This document shows positions 50,716 through 59,782 of a stretch of DNA of 64,000 nucleotides, piece by piece. Position 1 is the first letter of the stretch. The number at the start of each line of letters is the position of its first letter. A program made the translations under genes and the position numbers. This DNA comes from Bradyrhizobium sp. SZCCT0153. Lineage in GTDB: Bacteria > Pseudomonadota > Alphaproteobacteria > Rhizobiales > Xanthobacteraceae. The stretch is from NCBI RefSeq assembly GCF_018129995.1, contig NZ_JAFCKS010000005.1, positions 558,001 through 622,000 on the forward strand, in the 5' to 3' direction. A model generated the notes under the pieces. That model did no database searches and was not told the DNA's origin. It saw nothing but the letters and a program-made list of their open reading frames with translations.

Positions 50716-52215
50716 CTAATGCTCTGCGAGCGGTGGTGCCTCGACCTCGACCACTGCGTCGCCGCTCCGTCGTGCGCCGAACTCCAGCACGGCCGCGACC
50801 AGCGCGTCGATGTCCGACTCCTCGGTGCGATGATTGACGATCGCGGCCCGGATCGCGAACTCGCCGTTCAGCGTCGTGCTCGACGGCGCCGCGACGCCGG
50901 ATTCCTGGATGTCTGCAACGATCTCGCGATTGACCTCGTCGGCGGCGCGGTAACGAAAACAGACGATGTTGAGATTGACCGGTGCCAGCAACTCCAGCCG
51001 CGGCTCGGCGAGAACGCGCGTCTCCAGATATTTCGCCAGCGCACAGCTACGCGCGATCACCGCACCCAGCCAGTCGGTGCCGAACGTCTTCAGCGTGAAC
51101 CAGGTCTTCAGCGCACGGAAGCCGCGTGACAGATCGGGCCCAAGATCGCAGGGCCAGACCGCGCCCGCGGCGAGCCCCCTCGCCTCGCGGCGCAGATAGG
51201 CCGCCGGCTGCGCAAAGGCATGCCGATGCTGCTCTCCGTCGCGCACCAGCAGGAAGCCCGCATCGTAAGGCACCTGCCCCCATTTGTGGAAGTCGAGCGC
51301 GATGGAATCCGCGAGCTCGATGCCGCCGAGCAGCGGCGCGAGCTCGGGCGACAGGATCGCAAGCGCGCCGAACGCGCCGTCGACGTGAAACCAGATTCCC
51401 TCTTCGCGGCACAGCTCCGCGATCGCCTTGAGATCGTCGACCGCACCGATGTCGACCGTGCCGGCGGACGCGACGACGAGGAACGGCTTGAAACCGACCT
51501 CGCGATCGACAGCGATCTGGGCGCGCAACGCGGCAACGTCGATGCGATGGTCGGCATCGACGCCGATCTTGCGCAGCGCATCGGTGCCGAGCCCGGCAAT
51601 GTCCATCGCCCGCGAGACGCAGCCATGCGCGGCCTGCGACGTATAGGCGGTGAGCAGCGCACCGTCATTGCCGATGCCGTGCTGCCGCGCCAGCGTGCCG
51701 AGCGCGCTGGCACGCGCCACCAGCACGGCCATCAGATTGGCCATCGACGTGCCCGTGACGAAGATGCCGCTCGCGCCGTCGGGAAACGCGAACAATTGCC
51801 GCATCCAGCCGACGATCTGGCGCTCGACCTCGATCGGCATGTGGTCGCGGCCGCCGAGATTTGCGTTGAGGCCCGCCGCGAGCATTTCCGCGAGCATGCC
51901 GACCGCGGTGCCGCCACCATGCACCCAGCCCATGAAACCCGGATGGACGTTACCTGTCGCATACGGCGCGACATGCTCGGCGAATTCGCGATAGACCTCG
52001 GCGAGATCGTTTGCCTCGCGCGGCACGTCGGCCTTGAATGCCGCGCGGGCGCCGTCGGGGATCGGCTGCCACACCGGGCGCGCACGAATGTTGGCAATAC
52101 CGTCGATAGTTTCGTCCAGCATGCGATGGGCGAGCGCGCGAAATTCACTCCAGTCCTGAGGATCGAGCGAGCTGTGCGTGACCGAGCTATAGGTCTTGCG
52201 GACGATCTCGTTCAT
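50716..52215 (-). CDS. Group II pyridoxal-phosphate decarboxylase
   Basis: A 499-residue enzyme of the aromatic amino acid/glutamate/diaminobutyrate decarboxylase family (fold type I). Visible features: GNVHPGFMGWVHGGG (substrate loop), GIFVTGTSMANLMAVLVAR (PLP phosphate site), HVDGAFG with D279 (binds PLP nitrogen), and DFHKW with the PLP lysine K311. It converts an L-amino acid to an amine; the substrate is not predictable. Last gene of a four-gene operon, overlapping the ATP-grasp gene by 4 bp, with GGGGAG before the ATG. Inside the flagellar locus, it could supply an amine for a ligase. Confidence 0.9.
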   Translation of the reverse strand: MNEIVRKTYSSVTHSSLDPQDWSEFRALAHRMLDETIDGIANIRARPVWQPIPDGARAAFKADVPREANDLAEVYREFAEHVAPYATGNVHPGFMGWVHGGGTAVGMLAEMLAAGLNANLGGRDHMPIEVERQIVGWMRQLFAFPDGASGIFVTGTSMANLMAVLVARASALGTLARQHGIGNDGALLTAYTSQAAHGCVSRAMDIAGLGTDALRKIGVDADHRIDVAALRAQIAVDREVGFKPFLVVASAGTVDIGAVDDLKAIAELCREEGIWFHVDGAFGALAILSPELAPLLGGIELADSIALDFHKWGQVPYDAGFLLVRDGEQHRHAFAQPAAYLRREARGLAAGAVWPCDLGPDLSRGFRALKTWFTLKTFGTDWLGAVIARSCALAKYLETRVLAEPRLELLAPVNLNIVCFRYRAADEVNREIVADIQESGVAAPSSTTLNGEFAIRAAIVNHRTEESDIDALVAAVLEFGARRSGDAVVEVEAPPLAEH

Positions 52216-53465
52216 GCTGCACTCCCCTCGCCCGCTGTTGCATGCCGCGACAGCATCGCCGTGAATGCCGCGAATATCTTGCGCATTTGCGGCGGCTTGT
52301 ACGGAAACACGATCGGCGGATCCATGTTGTGCACGACGGCGGTGTTGTCGGCCTCGAAGACAAGGAGTTCGCGGTTCTGGTTCTCGGCGCAATCGACGAT
52401 GAAATAGTCGAGGCCGACGCGCCTGCTCATTTCGTCGAGCGCGACCTTGTGGCGCGCAGCGAAAGCATGATCGAAGTCGAGCATGAAGACGGCCTCCTCC
52501 GCCCGCTTCTCCTCGCTGAACGCCATGTAGGCGTTGAGATACCAGATGTCCCAGCGGTCGGCGATCGCCATGTGGCAGGCATAGGGCTTGCCGTCGACCA
52601 TGGCGAGACGATATTTGCGGTAGAGCCCATCGGGACTCACATAGTCGACGAAACGCGCGACGAAGAAGTCCTGCTCTTGCCGCTCGGCAAGATAGGCCGC
52701 GAGCGCCGGCGCATTGTCGAGCTTCGCTAGGCCGACGCCGGCATGCGAGCCGCGCGGCCGCGCGATCATCGGGAAGTGCAGTTCGTCCGCGATGTCCTTG
52801 CAGGCCTTTCGTCCCTGCGAAAGATCCGACAATTGCGCGCGCGTCGCGTGGATGGTCGCGGGAATGTCGAGACCCGGGACACCGGCCAGCAATCGATAGA
52901 GCTTGTCGCGATCGAGATTGCCGATGAGATCGGGACGATTGAGCAGCGGCCGCGGCCAGCGTGGCGCGGCCTTTTCGATCAACGCGAGCGCATCCCGGCA
53001 TTCCTCGGAATCGGATGCGATCACGATCGCGACGTCGTGCTCGGGCAGATTCTCCGGCAGACCGACGCCCTTGACCACGTAGAGCGTCAACAGCTCGATG
53101 TCGGAGTCTTCCAGCAGGAAGTCGATCGGCGTGTTGCCGCCCATGTCGATATCGGCCGCGAGCGCGAGCACGCGCAGACGGGGTTTCGAAACCGCACAGG
53201 GCGTGCGAAACAATTGGTGGAAGGAGAGCACTTCGGTCTGGATCACGAGCCCGGCCTCCTTCTCGCCGAGAAGCTGGGCAATCAACGACAGGTCCAGGCC
53301 TTCGCCCGCCTCTGCCGTCCCTTCCGCGATCCGCGCCAGGAGCTGTTCGCGCAACGGATGCAGATCGCCGCCCTCGAAGGCGCGGCGCGTCAGCTGCGCA
53401 AAGCCGATGCGGTCGGCATGGTTCGGCACGGTCATGCCGATCGGCGCGGAAACCGGATGTTGCAT
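52212..53465 (-). CDS. ATP-grasp ligase-like protein
   Basis: A 417-residue protein. The C-terminal two thirds look like an ATP-grasp fold: a pre-ATP domain (RVLALAADIDMGGNTPIDFLLEDSDIELLTLYV), a Gly-rich nucleotide loop RPRGSHAGVGL (236-246), FVARFVDYVSPDGLYRKYRLAMVDGKPYACHMAI, and the metal-binding EADN (371-374) with VVHNMDP. ATP-grasp enzymes join a carboxylate to an amine or thiol through an acyl phosphate. The first 90 residues are helical and unassigned. It starts one base after the PLP-enzyme stop and overlaps the decarboxylase gene by 4 bp, so the three are translated together. Confidence 0.75.
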   Translation of the reverse strand: MQHPVSAPIGMTVPNHADRIGFAQLTRRAFEGGDLHPLREQLLARIAEGTAEAGEGLDLSLIAQLLGEKEAGLVIQTEVLSFHQLFRTPCAVSKPRLRVLALAADIDMGGNTPIDFLLEDSDIELLTLYVVKGVGLPENLPEHDVAIVIASDSEECRDALALIEKAAPRWPRPLLNRPDLIGNLDRDKLYRLLAGVPGLDIPATIHATRAQLSDLSQGRKACKDIADELHFPMIARPRGSHAGVGLAKLDNAPALAAYLAERQEQDFFVARFVDYVSPDGLYRKYRLAMVDGKPYACHMAIADRWDIWYLNAYMAFSEEKRAEEAVFMLDFDHAFAARHKVALDEMSRRVGLDYFIVDCAENQNRELLVFEADNTAVVHNMDPPIVFPYKPPQMRKIFAAFTAMLSRHATAGEGSAA

Positions 53466-53466
53466 C

Positions 53467-55095
53467 TCACACCTCGAACGCGGGCTTGTCCAGCGCGGTT
53501 GCGGCCATGCCGCGGTCAAGCAGCAGCTCGATCTTCACCAGGACGTGGGCGATGCGATCGAGAACGTGCTGCACATTGCGTTGCGCCTGCGCCGGGTCCG
53601 ACGACCATGCCTCGGTCACGAGCCGTGCGCCGACGCAGAGGCGCAACATGGCCTGCGGCGCGTCGTCCTGCCGCTCCAGCCGGACCGGCTGGCCGATCAG
53701 ACAGCGCTGCGCGGCAACCTGCCGGTCTGAAGCGCTGCCGCCAATCTCCTCGTTCATGCCGCGCGCCAGCGCCCGATGGACGGCACCGGTCTCGGCGATC
53801 GAGACCGGTTTGCCGCCGCGCAGCAGCGTGAACGGAAAGATCGTGGCCTGCGCGAATTCCTCGTCGTCCGCGCCGGTGTTCTCGACCGCAACCGGCACGG
53901 GGCGAAGCGACGGCGACAGCGCGATCATGCTGTCGACGCCGGCGGCAATTTCGAACAGTGCCTTGGCGCGGAAGGCTTCGGGCACGGCGTAGTAGCTGCC
54001 GATCTCGGCCAGCGCCGCCTCCCAGCGCAGCCATTGGCCGAAATTCGGCCGGCGCTCGAAGCGCGAGCGCAGCGCCGTCCAGGCCGTCGGCCAGTCGCTG
54101 CGGCCGGCATAGTCGAACAAGCCCGGCGCGATCGCACCCATCCGGTCGAGCGAGCGCGAGCGGCCTTTCGGCACCAGCAGCGCGCCGCTGAAGGCGGGCC
54201 CGCCGAAGAATTTCGAGCCGGTGATCAGCACCATGTAGCCGCGGTCGAGATAGGAGCGCAGCCGCCGGCGGCCGAGCCGCGCCTGGCAGGCATCGACGAC
54301 GACCTGAACCTTGCCGGGCCAGCGTCGCGCGATCTCGTCGAGGCAGGCTGTGGTCGGCGCGCGCCAGCCCAGTTTTGAGCAATCCATGATCTGCAACAAA
54401 ACGCCTCGACCTTGCGCGAGGCTGGTCTCGATCGCGCGCAGCACTGCGTCATCGGCATCCTGGCGCATCGCGACGCCGGCCGCCATGTCGATCAGCGGCA
54501 CCGCGATGCTATCGCCGGCGAGCCCCGTCACCGCGCCGTCCTTGCGCACGGCGATGCCGCTTGCCGTCATCGTGCTGAAATGGTGGCCGCGTGCGGTATG
54601 GGTGGTTCCGCTTCCGGTCTGGTCGGCGCCGACCACGATCGTCACCGGCGGTGCGCCGAGCACCGCGCGCGCCACGCACAGGGCGTGAAGCTGCGAATCC
54701 GTGCCGGACGGCGAGAACACGACATCGATGCGCGGCGAAAGCTGAAGGTGGCCGCGCAGCTCGTCGCGCATGTCCTCGCAGCGCGCGTCGAAGGCGACCT
54801 CGACCTCGTCGAACAGGCATTTGTGCATCAGCTCTTCGCGCGCCAGCGCGGCGCGATCGTAGGCCAACTGCGAGATCGTCGATGCTGTCGAGGAGGCGAA
54901 ATTCCAGAGCTCCGGCTCCGGCGACGGCGCGCAGCCATAGGCGTTGACACGCTCCTTCGGATCGAGCGCCAGTCGCGGATCTCCGCCGGAGGCGAGCAGC
55001 GTGTCCAGCGGCGTGAAGAGATCCCGCAGGCGGTAGCGCGAGCCGCCGTCGGACGCGTGCTCGGTGGCCGACAGACGGGATGCGCCGGCGCTCAT
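53467..55095 (-). CDS. Fold-type-I PLP enzyme of unknown reaction
   Basis: A 542-residue protein with the aminotransferase class V / cysteine-lyase-like core: VVFSPSGTDSQLHAL (127-138, PLP phosphate loop), HHFSTMTASG, VVVDACQ with D268, and TGSKFFGGPAFSGALLVP with probable PLP lysine K295. The final 150 residues form a small domain. The reaction is unknown; transamination, C-S bond cleavage or amide chemistry are possible. Start ambiguous between 55095 and 55116; the latter would overlap the upstream glycosyltransferase-like gene. Second gene in a run of four on the minus strand. Confidence 0.75.
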   Translation of the reverse strand: MSAGASRLSATEHASDGGSRYRLRDLFTPLDTLLASGGDPRLALDPKERVNAYGCAPSPEPELWNFASSTASTISQLAYDRAALAREELMHKCLFDEVEVAFDARCEDMRDELRGHLQLSPRIDVVFSPSGTDSQLHALCVARAVLGAPPVTIVVGADQTGSGTTHTARGHHFSTMTASGIAVRKDGAVTGLAGDSIAVPLIDMAAGVAMRQDADDAVLRAIETSLAQGRGVLLQIMDCSKLGWRAPTTACLDEIARRWPGKVQVVVDACQARLGRRRLRSYLDRGYMVLITGSKFFGGPAFSGALLVPKGRSRSLDRMGAIAPGLFDYAGRSDWPTAWTALRSRFERRPNFGQWLRWEAALAEIGSYYAVPEAFRAKALFEIAAGVDSMIALSPSLRPVPVAVENTGADDEEFAQATIFPFTLLRGGKPVSIAETGAVHRALARGMNEEIGGSASDRQVAAQRCLIGQPVRLERQDDAPQAMLRLCVGARLVTEAWSSDPAQAQRNVQHVLDRIAHVLVKIELLLDRGMAATALDKPAFEV

Positions 55096-55105
55096 CCCGA
55101 AAGGC

Positions 55106-55888
55106 TCACGCCGCATCGGCCGCCGCCGCGGGCGCCGCTGTGAATTGCGAAGTGATGTCGCCGTGGAACACCGATGGCCCGACGTGATCGAGCGAGCTCT
55201 GGATGTCGGCCCAGATCTCGCCGCCGATGTCGGTCCAGCGCTTGCAGAAGGCGAAGTCCTCGGAGAGATAGGTGCCGGTCGCAGGATCGATCATGCATTC
55301 GAACAATGCAAACCGGTTCTGGCTCGCCGCCAACGTATCGTGCGAATGCTCGCGGAAGAATTGCAGCGCCGCGTAGTCCGGATGCCGACACATCGCCTCC
55401 AGCACGTGGCGGCGGATCATCAGGAAGCCGGTGCCGGCGTAGCGCACGCGGGTGAAGCCGTTGACCACCACGATGCGGTCGGGGTCCTCGATCTCGAGCA
55501 CGTAGTCCAGCGAGGCCGCCGGAACGTCGGGGCGGCCGGCTTCGATCGCCCGCTTCGCCTTGTCCCAGTTGACCCGCTTGATCGGATAGCAGCCGGCAAC
55601 GACATCCGCGCCGCACTCGATCAGCCGGAACACCTGCTCCGGCGTGAAGCCGATGTCGGCATCGATGAACAGGAAATGCGTCGCCTTCGGATCGTCCAGG
55701 AACATCGCGGCCAGGTTGGCCCGCGCGCGCGTGATCAGGGCATCGCCGTCGCGCAGGAGCACCTTGAGCTCGAGATTGGCCATGCCGTGCACGGCGCGCT
55801 GGAGCGCGAAGATCGAGCTTGCATAGATGCTCGACACCTGCCCACCGAAGCATGGCGTCGCCACCACTAGTTGCATCTTGTCCGACAT
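55106..55888 (-). CDS. Glycosyltransferase-like protein (GT-A fold)
   Basis: A 260-residue protein resembling GT-A glycosyltransferases. It opens MQLVVATPCFGGQVSSIYASSI, has RARANLAAMFL (R54 region) and the metal/sugar-nucleotide motif FLFIDADIG with DAD at 76-78, then GADVVAGCYPIK and SEDFAFCKRW near residue 208, features seen in Anp1/MNN9-type transferases. No signal or membrane helix. GGAG lies six bases before the ATG. It heads the four-gene operon downstream of a perfect CtrA box (55938-55952) and 71 bp from the flgL stop. Likely transfers sugar to a cytoplasmic acceptor such as flagellin; acceptor and sugar are inferred. Confidence 0.7.
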   Translation of the reverse strand: MSDKMQLVVATPCFGGQVSSIYASSIFALQRAVHGMANLELKVLLRDGDALITRARANLAAMFLDDPKATHFLFIDADIGFTPEQVFRLIECGADVVAGCYPIKRVNWDKAKRAIEAGRPDVPAASLDYVLEIEDPDRIVVVNGFTRVRYAGTGFLMIRRHVLEAMCRHPDYAALQFFREHSHDTLAASQNRFALFECMIDPATGTYLSEDFAFCKRWTDIGGEIWADIQSSLDHVGPSVFHGDITSQFTAAPAAAADAA

Positions 55889-55937
55889 CGCCCGCTCCGC
55901 CCCGCTCCAATCCTCACCAAGAGGTAAAGAGGCATGG

Positions 55938-55952
55938 TTAACGGCGCCTTAA
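55938..55952. promoter_or_regulatory. CtrA box upstream of the four-gene enzyme operon
   Basis: TTAA-CGGCGCC-TTAA, a perfect TTAA-N7-TTAA match, 50 bp before the glycosyltransferase-like start codon and just beyond the flgL stop codon. It suggests that the operon is transcribed with the flagellar programme. Confidence 0.7.
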
Positions 55953-55959
55953 CGCATCC

Positions 55960-57843
55960 TTACAGGAACTTGACGAGCGAGAGCTGCGACAGGTTCGAGG
56001 TCACCTGGTAGGACGCCTGGAGCGCGTTCTGGAGCGCCAGAATCTCGCTCGCGACCTGATCCGGCGAGGCCGATTCCGCCTGGTCGATGATGGTCTGGAG
56101 CTGCGCCTTGGCCTGGGTCTGGCGCGTGCCGGCGTCCTTCATCGTGTTCTGGGCCATCGCAAGGTCGGTCTGGATGTCCTCGATGCGCTGCTGGCCGGGC
56201 TGCTTCGTCAGGGCCTGCGTCACCCGCAGGCTCAGCGCGGCGACCTGCCCGCCTGAATACTGCCCGGTCGGCGAGGTCGAGAACGTCCCGAACACCGCGA
56301 TCGCCTGCAACTGCTGGCGGATCGCGTCCTCGTCGGCCTGCGCGCCATATTGCACCGTGACGGAATCGTCGACGCGCGCCACGGCGGTGGAGCGCGGCGA
56401 GCCGGGCCCGTCATTGCCCTGGTACCATTTCACGGTCGTGGCCGAGCCGTTGACCAGCGTTGTCGCCGAGCTCGCGGGCGAGGTGCCGACGCGCAGCGGC
56501 GGTTGCGTGGCGGTCACGGGCGTCGAGGCGAAACCGAGCGAGCCCAGCGCTCCCGTATTCGAGCTCGTGATGTTCAGGCTCGCAGCGTCGTCGGTGTTGA
56601 TCGTGATCGCGCCGCCATGAACCGTCGAGGGCTTCGAAGTCCCCGTGATCTGGTCGATCTTGCCGAGCAGGGTCTGGATGCTGTCGCCGACGTTGAGCTG
56701 GTTGGCGGTCGCGCCGGAGTTGACGAAGGTGAGCGTGGTGCCGTTGACGGTGATGGTGTCGCCGGCGACGAAGCCCGGTGAAATCGAGTCCGAAGGGCTC
56801 GCGCCGGACAGCGTCGTCGCGCCGGTCACGGGCGCCGCCGTCGCCGCCTGATTGTTGACGGGCGTGCCGATCGCGGAACTTGCGGTGTTGAAGAAATTGT
56901 CGCCGGCAACGATCGCGGATGCCGCCACGAGCGAGGTGTTGGCAAGCTTCTTGATCGCGGTGTTCAGCGCGGTGTTGAGGTTCGTCGCCGTGTTGGTCGG
57001 GTTGACGGGGGTGCTCGCATCGATGGCGAAACTGCCGAGCGGCGTCGGTGTCGCCGTCGACGCGGTCAGGTCGATCTGCTCGGTCGTCCCGTCCGGCAGC
57101 GTGAACTGCACGCTCAGCTTGTCGCCGTTGTTCGGATTGACACCGTTGAGATCGACCGAGAACGACACCGGCGAGCCGCTCGGGCCGGTGACCGTCGCCC
57201 CCGTCAGCGTCGAGGAGACCGCGGCGATCTTCAGCCCAAACGGCGATCCGGCGGCGTCCTCCGACACCTGCACCGAGCTCGGCGTCGGCTGCGTCTGCAC
57301 CAGTCGGCCCATGCCGCCCGCGCCGAGGTCGGCGGCCTGGCGCTCCGCCATGACGGTCTTGAAGCCCGCCTGCGTCGTCGTACCGTTGATGATGTCGCCA
57401 GCATCCGCGACCGACTGCGTGTTGAAGGCCGTTCCGGAAAACAGATAGCGGTTGCCCGACTGCGTGTTGAGAACGCCGACCATCGAGCCGAACTGGGCGG
57501 CGGCGGTGTTCTGCGCAACGGTCTGCCCGTTGACGTTGAGATCCTGCGCGGTGTTGGCGGAGCCGGTCTGCACCGTGTTGCGGATCGTGGTCAGCGACTG
57601 GAGCGCGGTGTTGGCGAGGTTGATGCTGACGTTGACGTTGGTCATCGTGTCGGTATAGGCGGCGATGTTGGACAGCTGCGCGCGTCCGGCGATCGCAAAG
57701 CCCTCGTTGGTGCCCATCCCGGAATAGTTCTGCGACAGCTTGCCGGTCGAGAGCTGCGTCGAAAGGTCGGTGAGCTGCTGGTTGATGTTGCGGATCTGCG
57801 AGCCGAGAACCGACGAGGAGTAATTGATGCTGCTGATCGACAT
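55960..57843 (-). CDS. flgL: Hook-filament junction protein FlgL (enlarged)
   Basis: A 627-residue junction protein, about twice the usual length. The N-terminal coil (MSISSINYSSSVLGSQIRNINQQLTDLSTQLSTGKLSQNYSGMGTNEGFAI) and C-terminal coil (TQAKAQLQTIIDQAESASPDQVASEILALQNALQASYQVTSNLSQLSLVKFL) are of FlgL type; GNRYLFSGTAF lies at 130-139. The extra central part holds a module at 361-442 (GDTITVNGTTLTF, TLLGKIDQITG, LGSLGFAS) closely similar to one in FlgE. It follows flgK by 21 bp. Confidence 0.95.
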   Translation of the reverse strand: MSISSINYSSSVLGSQIRNINQQLTDLSTQLSTGKLSQNYSGMGTNEGFAIAGRAQLSNIAAYTDTMTNVNVSINLANTALQSLTTIRNTVQTGSANTAQDLNVNGQTVAQNTAAAQFGSMVGVLNTQSGNRYLFSGTAFNTQSVADAGDIINGTTTQAGFKTVMAERQAADLGAGGMGRLVQTQPTPSSVQVSEDAAGSPFGLKIAAVSSTLTGATVTGPSGSPVSFSVDLNGVNPNNGDKLSVQFTLPDGTTEQIDLTASTATPTPLGSFAIDASTPVNPTNTATNLNTALNTAIKKLANTSLVAASAIVAGDNFFNTASSAIGTPVNNQAATAAPVTGATTLSGASPSDSISPGFVAGDTITVNGTTLTFVNSGATANQLNVGDSIQTLLGKIDQITGTSKPSTVHGGAITINTDDAASLNITSSNTGALGSLGFASTPVTATQPPLRVGTSPASSATTLVNGSATTVKWYQGNDGPGSPRSTAVARVDDSVTVQYGAQADEDAIRQQLQAIAVFGTFSTSPTGQYSGGQVAALSLRVTQALTKQPGQQRIEDIQTDLAMAQNTMKDAGTRQTQAKAQLQTIIDQAESASPDQVASEILALQNALQASYQVTSNLSQLSLVKFL

Positions 57844-57864
57844 GTTTCAGAGCCCTGTTACTTG

Positions 57865-59748
57865 TTACACTTGAGCCTGGAGCAACGTGTTCATCATGCT
57901 CTGCACCACCGACATGACGTGGGCGTTGGCGGCATAGGCATTCTGGAGCTGGATCAGGTTCGACATCTCCGAGTCCAGATTGACGCTGGAGGTCGAGTTG
58001 AACTTGGCCTGCAGCGTCGAGACCACGACGCTCTGGCCCTGCTGGAGCTGGGTGGCCTGGGTCGCGGCATTGCCCTGAATGCTCAGGAACTGCTGCAGAT
58101 AGTTCGAAACGCTGCCGGTGAAGGGCTGGCTCGCCGAGCCGAGACCGCTCTGCGGCGAATAGGAGAACACCGCCGAGGTGAGCTGCGAATAGAGATAGTC
58201 CGAGCGCGTGGTGTCGCCTGCGGGCGTCACCGGCGAGGTGCTGTAGACCGACAGCCTGGTCGGGTCGGTGACGAGCTGCGTGTTCACGGCGATGCGCCCG
58301 GCGAGGCCCGTCATCTGCGAACCCGACGCCGTGATCGCGCCGGTGTAGAGCGCCTGTCCGCCGTCGGTGAACAGCGGCAGTTGCGGATTGCCCGAGGTCA
58401 GCGACGTGATCGTCTTGGTGGTCGAGGACGAATTGACCTTGGCAAGGCCGGTGTTGTCGTCGATCACCCGCAGCGTGGTGGCCGTCGCCGGCGACGGAGC
58501 TGCAGCGAACGACAGATGCGAGCCGGAGAGCGCGGTGTTGAGCGCCGAGGCGATTGCGCCCATGCCGCCGGAGAAATTCACCCCGATCTGCATCGGGTTG
58601 GCGTTGGTCGCGTTCTGAAGCGGCAGCGCCGCCGGATCGGTCACGTTGACCAGCGTGACCTGGCGCTGCGTGTTGGTGGTCGTGTCCGTGTAGGTGATGT
58701 TGACGCTGTTGCCCGGCTGCGCACCGGCGAGGTCGAGATCGAACCCGGCCGGCGGACCGGAGACCGTGCTGCCGGCCGTGGTCTTGTCGGACAGCGCGCT
58801 CGACATCGTCGCGGCGAGCTGGTCGATCTGGTTCTGCGCCTGCACCAGCGTCTGGTCGCGCAGCTTGAGATCGGCCGCGATCTGGCCCGAAGACACCACG
58901 TTGTTGGCGACGACGTCGAGCTGCGAACCGTTCGGCAGCTTGATATTGAGCGCGCCGACGCCGGACTGGGCCGGATTGATGTTGTAGAGCGAGGTTGCCG
59001 ACAGCGCACCGGCGGACGCAAAGGTGAATTGCGAGGCGAGCCCGGCGCCGACCAGCTGGATGCCGGTGGTGGTGTAGATGTTGGCCTGGTTCGAACCGTC
59101 GGTGGTGACGCGAACGTCGACATATTTCGACAGCGTGTTGATGGCCTGGTCGCGCTGGTCCATCAGCGTCGCGGCCGAGGGGTCGTTTGCCGACAGGCCC
59201 TGGAGCCTGGTGTTGATGTCGGCAACCTGCTGCATCGCGGCGTTTGCCTGCTGTGCCGAGGTGCCGAGATCCTGCTCGACGTTGGAGCGCAGCGACTGGA
59301 TGCCCTTGGTGGTGAGGTTGAGCTGCTGTGCCAGCGTCTGCGCCGCGCCCAGGGCAACCGTTTGCGCCGACGACGAGCCCGCGCTGGTCGAGAGCGCCTG
59401 CAACGCCGTGGTGAAATTGTTCAGCGCGGTTTCGAGCGTACCGCTGTTGCCGGGCGTGCCGTAGACATTCTGAAGCTGCTTCAGGATGTTGGCCATCTGG
59501 TCGGCGTAGCCGCTGCCCCCGGTTTCGGTACGCAGCTGGTTCAGCACGTAGGTATCGAGCTCGCGGCTGACGCCGGTCGTCATCGCCGTCGAGCCGAAGT
59601 CGCCGGTGGTGACCTCGATCTGGTTCGGCGTCTGGACGACGTAACCCGGCGTCTGCGAATTGGCGACGTTCGAGGAGACGATCGAGAGCGCGGCCTGGTT
59701 GGCACGCAGACCGCTCATCGCACTGGCGAGGGCTGAACTCAAACCCAT
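57865..59748 (-). CDS. flgK: Hook-associated protein FlgK
   Basis: A 627-residue hook-filament junction protein. N-terminal MGLSSALASAMSGLRANQAALSIVSSNVANSQTPGYVVQ, mid-region NFTTALQALSTSAGSSSAQTVALGAAQTLAQQLN, and C-terminal NLIQLQNAYAANAHVMSVVQSMMNTLLQAQV are complete. It lacks the module shared by FliC, FlgL and FlgE. flgE ends 34 bp upstream and flgL starts 21 bp downstream, so flgE-flgK-flgL form one operon. FlgN (40365) is its expected chaperone. Confidence 0.96.
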   Translation of the reverse strand: MGLSSALASAMSGLRANQAALSIVSSNVANSQTPGYVVQTPNQIEVTTGDFGSTAMTTGVSRELDTYVLNQLRTETGGSGYADQMANILKQLQNVYGTPGNSGTLETALNNFTTALQALSTSAGSSSAQTVALGAAQTLAQQLNLTTKGIQSLRSNVEQDLGTSAQQANAAMQQVADINTRLQGLSANDPSAATLMDQRDQAINTLSKYVDVRVTTDGSNQANIYTTTGIQLVGAGLASQFTFASAGALSATSLYNINPAQSGVGALNIKLPNGSQLDVVANNVVSSGQIAADLKLRDQTLVQAQNQIDQLAATMSSALSDKTTAGSTVSGPPAGFDLDLAGAQPGNSVNITYTDTTTNTQRQVTLVNVTDPAALPLQNATNANPMQIGVNFSGGMGAIASALNTALSGSHLSFAAAPSPATATTLRVIDDNTGLAKVNSSSTTKTITSLTSGNPQLPLFTDGGQALYTGAITASGSQMTGLAGRIAVNTQLVTDPTRLSVYSTSPVTPAGDTTRSDYLYSQLTSAVFSYSPQSGLGSASQPFTGSVSNYLQQFLSIQGNAATQATQLQQGQSVVVSTLQAKFNSTSSVNLDSEMSNLIQLQNAYAANAHVMSVVQSMMNTLLQAQV

Positions 59749-59782
59749 GTTGACATGCCGCCTTTGGTTACGTCACGCGCGA

